Shown here: positions 58,768 to 64,000 of the stretch, in pieces
How the letters are laid out: each line of letters starts with the position of its first letter
Position numbering within the stretch: the first letter of the stretch is position 1
Position numbers and translations under genes: made by a program
Assembly (NCBI RefSeq): GCF_024868665.1
Contig: NC_079894.1
Span: 9,137,737-9,201,736 of the forward strand
DNA: 64,000 nucleotides
Direction: 5' to 3'
Source of the DNA: Triplophysa rosa
Taxonomy: Eukaryota; Chordata; Actinopteri; Cypriniformes; Nemacheilidae
Notes under the pieces: model-generated
Seen by the model: only the letters and a program-made list of their open reading frames with translations
Told to the model about the DNA's origin: nothing
Databases searched by the model: none

Positions 58768-59838
58768 TAGGGATGGGTATCGTTAAGTTTTTAAAGGTAT
58801 TACTACTCTTATCGATACTGCTTATCGGTCCGGTACTTTAATGGTATTCTTATCGGTACTTTTTGATATAAAGATATGTCTTCTTGGACCAACGAAATCA
58901 GAAGGAGTGGGTTGGTTTGCTGCATCTTAAAATACATTTCACAATCTTTATAAGGGTAATTGAATTTTACTCTAAATAGTTACGTATTTGTGCATGTTTA
59001 TTTTGTGCATACTGCACTGAATTCTTTCAGATCTCAGTGTAATAATAAATGATTACACGTATAGGCTGATTTATTTTTTTAAGTAGTTAATAGAAAATTG
59101 ATTAAATGTGTAATTTCCTTTCACCCATGTGGAATTAGCATAGTTTTAAGGTTATGGAAACCAGTTAGATCGAATTTACAGTTGCTTTAAATAGGGTGTA
59201 TGGCATTAGCATATATAAAGAATGTCAGAGTTCAAGTAACGTCTGTTAGCATTCAGCATACATACCTGACGTAGATGGGGCATCAAGAGATGAACTAGGT
59301 TGAGCTAAGCAGTCAAAAACAGTGCATCTCTCTGTCTGTACATGATGCACTTTTGACAGGTGCTTTGACAGATTACTTGTGTTTCCGCCAAAGGTTTTGT
59401 TGCACTTGTGGCAACGAGCATTGTCACTGTCAGCATCAACTTTGGTGAAGTGTAACCACACTTTTGAACGTTTAGTTCTCTCTGCCATTGTCACGAATTA
59501 AGAGCGTCTTTCTTCTGTGCAGCTGTTCGTGTGTGTGGACACAAACTGCACGAGAGACACGTGACGCTCTGCTCGCTCGCGAGCGCTCTGCTGGGAATAG
59601 CGAATATGCTTGCGCCAAAGACTAAATTCTTGGTGTTATTGAAAATTAGAAACTATTGTTGAGATAAAATGTGCAAGACAACGTTAATGTAGCAATAACA
59701 TATAATATTTTTTTCCTGAGGACCGAAAGCAGAACCGATAAGGGAGGAACTTATCGATGCTCCGGTTATCGAGCGGGCGGGATTGGTCAGAAATTCACCG
59801 GGAGCGGGATTATGAAATCAGTCCCACGCAGGGCTCTA
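58768..59838 (-). mobile_element. hAT element with unlike ends
   Basis: The left end TAGGGATGGGTATCG is followed by repeated TATCGGTAC motifs, and AACCGATAAGG and GGTTATCGAGC mirror these near 59735..59770. The last bases, GCAGGGCTCTA, belong to another hAT end type (TAGAGCCCTGC). No 8-bp duplication joins 58760..58767 and 59839..59846. It carries a BED exon on the minus strand. Confidence 0.6.
59276..59494 (-). pseudogene. hAT transposase first exon, BED finger
   Basis: From ATG 59494 the exon reads MTMAERTKRSKVWLHFTKVD, then ADSDNARCHKCNKTFGG, NTSNLSKHLSKVHHV and on to APSTS, with 73 codons to the donor CAG/GTATGT at 59275. The W..F, CxxC and HLSKVHH pattern is a complete BED zinc finger. 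BED fingers bind DNA in hAT transposases and in the host ZBED genes derived from them. No downstream transposase exon is left in the element. The frame has no stop and the donor fits the consensus, so the exon itself appears intact. Confidence 0.75.
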
Positions 59839-60533
59839 TAGCAGATTTTCACTTTAGAACCAAGGTGCCTAATTTGACCCTCACACATTTGTTGGTACTG
59901 AAAACTGGCCAAGCCTAAAGTCAGATAGTTCTGTGTCCATCCACACACGAGCCACACCATAAAGCTCAGCCAAATGAACCCACATCATAGTTTTACAGTC
60001 TGTGTGCCAGGCAGCTTGCCTTTATGGGACCGGGGGAAAAAATATCCTGGAGTTTATAGGCATTATATGAAAATGAGGGAATGGCCGCCCTGAACAATGC
60101 CATTCTTTCACAGGGAAATCAGAAAGGCCTTGGGAATAGCAGACTACCGCTACTTTGACACAACTTTGGCAGATAGACAGGCATGGCGCGGGCCATTGTA
60201 CACATTATTTCTTACTCTATCTGCCAGCCATACAGCATCATTATCTCCAACGGTTACTGCAGACTATTCCTCACAGACTAAACTCAACTGGCTCCCTTAA
60301 ACCACAGGGGTGATAAGTAGCTCAAGTCTCTAATGAGGGAACATTACAGCACACTAAGAACCAAAAGTATATGGATGAATGTCTCGCACATGACTGCAAA
60401 TTTATTGCTCAGGTATCCACAGATGCTAGAAAGAAAAGACATTTTACACAGTAAACGATAGGCTGCGAGCTTTGCTTTGGTGTATCTCAGTTTCCATACA
60501 CGAGAATGCAAAAAAATTCCTGTACATAATACT
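59839..60533. other. intron, nothing recognised
   Basis: No supported features. Confidence 0.5.
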
Positions 60534-60541
60534 GTATTCAA

Positions 60542-61408
60542 TAGGGATGTAACGGTATCAACATTTCACGATACGATAGTACCTCGATATGAAGACTACG
60601 GTACGATATTTATTGAATTTTGTGCAGGAAAAAATAAAAATAAGATGAAGACTTCGAAAAATGTGGCATAAGTGTTTATTAAACAATGACTGAACAAAGA
60701 TCACATTTATTATTTTTAGATTAGGTCATTTTAAAGTGCAAAGAACAGTAAAGTCAGTAAGAAAGAGGAACTAACATAATAACATAAAAATTAATAACAT
60801 AAAAATTTTGAGAACATGAAACATGAAAAAATTAACATGAATAAAGTTTGAGTTGTTTGTCAACTTTTAACAACTCACAAACAGTCAGGTACTCACATTA
60901 TTCACTGCTTCACTCACTGCTATATTTTTTTTTTTGCTCCTCGTATCTTCATGAAACTTTTCGGGGTGATGATGTAACAAATGGCTCTTCATATTAGTCG
61001 TATTCCCCGAATTGTACCTCACTGCAGTCTGGCAGTGTCTGCATATTGTTTTTTGTCTGTCCGTCACCTTTTCTCCTTTCTCGTTTCTTGTCACGGGAAA
61101 CCCGAAATGCTTCCACACATCCGATTTATAATTTGCTTTAGCTTCAACAATTTGTAAGTCTGTTTCTATGCCACTAGCGGCATCCGCCATTTTCGCTCAA
61201 CTTGATCTGTAGCGGGCGGCAGCAGAGTGCAGAGGATGATAGGCACGCATGGGTTAATGGGAATTGTAGTTCCCGCTACCCTCAACTCGCTCCATTCGGC
61301 TGAAAAAGCTACACTTTGCCTGGACGATCTATCGTCATGCGACCACGATAATATCGACAAGATTTGCTATCTCGATACTTCGATATTTACAATACCGTTA
61401 CATCCCTA
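60542..61408 (-). mobile_element. hAT element reduced to its first exon
   Basis: The ends TAGGGATGTAACGGTATCAA and ATACCGTTACATCCCTA are inverted repeats, with a perfect 8-bp duplication GTATTCAA at 60534..60541 and 61409..61416. At 867 bp it contains one complete BED exon and nothing of the catalytic domain. The clean ends and duplication suggest it moved in this short form. Confidence 0.93.
60897..61190 (-). pseudogene. hAT transposase first exon, BED finger, intact frame
   Basis: From ATG 61190 the exon reads MADAASGIETDLQIVEAKAN, then SDVWKHFGFPVTRNEKGEK, KTICRHCQTAVRYNSGNTTN and MKSHLLHHHPEKF, with 98 codons to the donor AAT/GTGAGT at 60896. VW.HFGF, CxxC and HLLHHHP form a full BED finger. 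Read-through would add only VST before a stop. Without its partner exons it cannot make a transposase, but a spliced or read-through product could still be a small DNA-binding protein able to compete for element ends; that is inference. Confidence 0.8.
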
Positions 61409-61416
61409 GTATTCAA

Positions 61417-63266
61417 TGTTGGATGTAACTGTAAGTGATGACAAACAGAGACAAAATATTAAAAAAAAATGGCATTTCTACAAAAAAAATGTAAAGAACA
61501 ATTTTTCAGAAAAAATTTGAGAACTGAAGAAAGTTTCATCTCTGATTGGGTATTGACATGCTGCAGGCACCCGCTGAAAACTAGCTGTGATTTACAGTGC
61601 AAAAAAAATCCCTTCAGTGTGTTCAGTACTACGCATTCAGTTCTGTTTTTTCAATGAACTGCATGCCAAAGCCATCTCAAACAGTTTCAGTGATTGAAGT
61701 AATTTCATGCATAATCGACAGCAGTTAAAAGCTTTGTTAGTCCGCTTTCCCACATTCATTTGATTAACTGTGATAGACCTTGGCCTGTCACACCCTGGCA
61801 AGCCACCAAAGAAAAACTCTTGTCTGATTTATTCATATTTGAAGTTTCATGCTTCATGTTTTACAGTTCAGTTCCCTATTACTCAACAAAAGCATGTTGC
61901 CAAATTTAAAGCCATTTTCAAAACTAAGCGAAAGCCACTTAGGAAGAGACAATACAAGGCTAAAGCAGGACAAAGGAGCACTAAAAAAGTTACACAAAAA
62001 AAATCCAATACGATCAAAAGATAACCGAGAAGCAGGACTGGTACTTCGTTGTCACTTTAATAGAAAAAAGGCCAAAAAGAGATGAAATCTTTCAGCAGCA
62101 ATCCAACATTGCCAAAGTGAGAAAGAAAGAGAAAACTCATCCAACCATCTGGATGTGGACTAGGCAGATGTCCAGAAGGCTGTAAATTTCATTCCAAGTC
62201 CCTGACCGATGTGCGACTGCCACGTAGCTGTTAACGCAGGAGGACAGAGAGAAGGAAAATGTTGTCTTCTAACACTTTCCCACAGTAACTGACTGTCTGC
62301 CTGCGAAATGCACTGAATTACAATATCACAGACGGCATTATATTATAATGATCACTTAGAGAAGATCTTTAAAATAGAATGTAGTTAACAGAGTGAATAA
62401 ACGCCGCTTTGAAGGAAGAATGTCTTATAAGATTGAAGCCAAGAATGCCGCACAGTGAAAATCTCAAGAATGCTGAAGTTTAAAGATTCCTTCAGTGGCT
62501 CTTGTAGTGGGACGTTTTAGACACGGCGGTGACGCAGTCTGTCCACAAACAGGAAAAAACAGTCATGTCTAAAATACCGCCGATATGCACCGCACTTCTA
62601 AACGTGTAAACCGCCAGGTCGCCGATTTGAGCTCTCTTGAGCCTTTTATTGTCACTGTGAACTTGTGTTTAGACCAAGCTGAGAGGAAGCAGCCTAACTC
62701 CCACAAACATGAAAATGACTCACTCCATAGTCCGTACCCATAGCTGTGCTTCAAGAGTTTTCCTTTTTTTAGTGGAGCTTAGAGGGAGATTTCAGAGCAG
62801 TCTGAGGGAAAGCAGTGCATGATTCCAAAATACTGAGAAGTGCTTCTACAAAGAATCTACACACATGGAAACAGACACATAATTCACCCATGTATTGCTT
62901 TTGAAAACAACTAGTTATGAATGCCGATCTGACATACTGGAACCTGGGCGACTTGTTTACTATGATGGCACAACCCCAGCTGAAACCAGTGTGATGAATT
63001 CAGTCCAGTGGAGGACACTGAGAATGGGGTGGAGGGATGTGGGTGTTGGAATTGAGGGGACAAATTTTGCTCATTTGTCCCACATGGCTGAGCGCTCTCA
63101 ATGAGGGCAACTCAGTTTAAACAAACAGAACCACTTCCTCCTCGCTGCACACAAAGCCTTTAAACAGAACCCCATTCGCCGCTTCTCGTCGGGTCATTTG
63201 GGGAAAAGAACAGCGAGCCGCCAAAACATAGGCAGCACTCAGCATCTGCAAACACCTTGGAAAACC
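61417..63266. other. intron, nothing recognised
   Basis: 1.85 kb without element ends, exon or tandem repeat that I can support. Confidence 0.5.
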
Positions 63267-63270
63267 TTAA

Positions 63271-63376
63271 AGGGCACGTATTTTGCAAAATTCACTTTTA
63301 TAATGTGTTTAAACATTAATACGTGTACACAGTGTCTGTAAACAAGCAGTCTAAACAGTTAAAAATGTGCTCACTC
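63271..63376. mobile_element. left part of a TTAA MITE, interrupted
   Basis: AGGGCACGTATTTTGCAAAA follows TTAA at 63267..63270, then TTCACTTTTATAATGTG. The hAT element at 63377 cuts it off. The other end would lie beyond the window. Confidence 0.55.
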
Positions 63377-64000
63377 TAGGGATGGGCGATATTATATCGT
63401 TTGCGATATACCGGTAGAAATTCCCCACACGATAGGAATTAGTCTTTCCGCGATATAAACGATAAATTCTAGTTGATGACGTATTTCTTTGTGAGACCCA
63501 TTCACAGCTCATATGTGAAGCGAAAACGGGTATAGCGGAGGGCGGACGTGAAGCTGAGAAAGAGTTTGCACTAAAAGACGAGCTCTAAATCTCATTTAGG
63601 ATGGCACTGTAGATGCATCCGAGTTGATGTTTAGTTTCACTTTCGTTTTATTGAATTCGTTTGTTAAGTATTCGTTGATAGTCATAATACGTTACACCAT
63701 AACATTTAGTTTGGCTAAAAGTATTTATTTAAACATTCGTTAGATGTTATGCGCGCGTGCGGAAATTGTTTAATATGATTTCTTGCCTGTTATATACAGG
63801 ATGAACGGAGCGTCCCGTGCGCAGCTCGCGCCCACATGTGCTTTCATAGCGACACAGCACTGCTGCCTGTTTACAAAATGCGAGTTTGTATTACGTTATT
63901 TTAAATATGTTTATGAGCACATATAAGTATATGAGTGTATATAAAGCATGGATTATTTAATTAGATTTATTTTATCCGCATTTTTCTGGTCTCTTTCTGT
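63377..64000. mobile_element. hAT-type element, left end only
   Basis: It starts TAGGGATGGGCGATATTATA with subterminal GCGATATA and ACGATAAATTC motifs, like the 45323 and 58768 elements. It runs off the window end, and no coding segment is visible in the part seen. Confidence 0.65.

Overview
The window is vertebrate nuclear DNA, almost certainly from a teleost and probably a cyprinid-like fish. The reasons are split exons with GT-AG borders, a tRNA-derived SINE with the teleost tail (GCAGACRCTTTTATCCAAAGC), L2-type LINE remnants, and a dense load of hAT, Tc1/mariner, PIF-Harbinger and TTAA-flanked MITE copies. There are no bacterial or viral operons, no CRISPR array and no long uninterrupted reading frame. 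The species is inferred from repeat character, not proven.

One host gene is recognised: fndc3b (fibronectin type III domain containing 3B), on the minus strand. Its first coding exon (26578..26697, 40 codons starting MYVTMMMTDQ) lies in an exon whose 5' edge is a splice acceptor at 26725/26726, so a non-coding first exon lies further upstream at higher coordinates and was not found. The next coding exon is 21302..21377 (VILVQVNPGETF...). The intron between them is 5,200 bp. Positions 1..21301 are downstream intron with no third exon seen, and 26726..64000 reads as 5' intron. A 32-codon upstream ORF overlaps the fndc3b start codon out of frame.

Region by region: 1..21301 holds TTAA MITEs, a TGGGTT-rich repeat, a 1,046-bp inverted-repeat element carrying a hAT MITE, a nested palindromic MITE pair, a SINE, a Harbinger-type element with remnants of a SANT/Myb-like gene (14391..15778), and a Harbinger MITE inserted into a SINE-type repeat with a clean TTA duplication (16225..16796). 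The coding intron 21378..26577 holds two MITEs and a hAT element with an internal 79-bp satellite, itself inside a TA-flanked element. 26726..37867 holds LINE, hAT, SINE and Tc1 (DD36E) fragments, several MITEs and a perfect 48-bp inverted repeat. 37868..42611 is a three-layer nest: an L2-type LINE interrupted by a hAT element (8-bp duplication CTGTAGAC) that carries a 60/120-bp higher-order satellite and was itself entered by a Tc1 element. 45323..64000 holds a series of hAT relics, four of them with the start of a BED-finger transposase on the minus strand, the same strand as fndc3b, plus a THAP-like TTAA element and more MITEs.

The transposon genes are all broken or reduced to first exons, and no working element is evident. 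The most useful leads are the BED first exons with intact splice donors upstream of the fndc3b acceptor, the perfect hairpin, satellite arrays inside two hAT elements, and the fndc3b overlapping upstream ORF. I did not find a clear new biological system.
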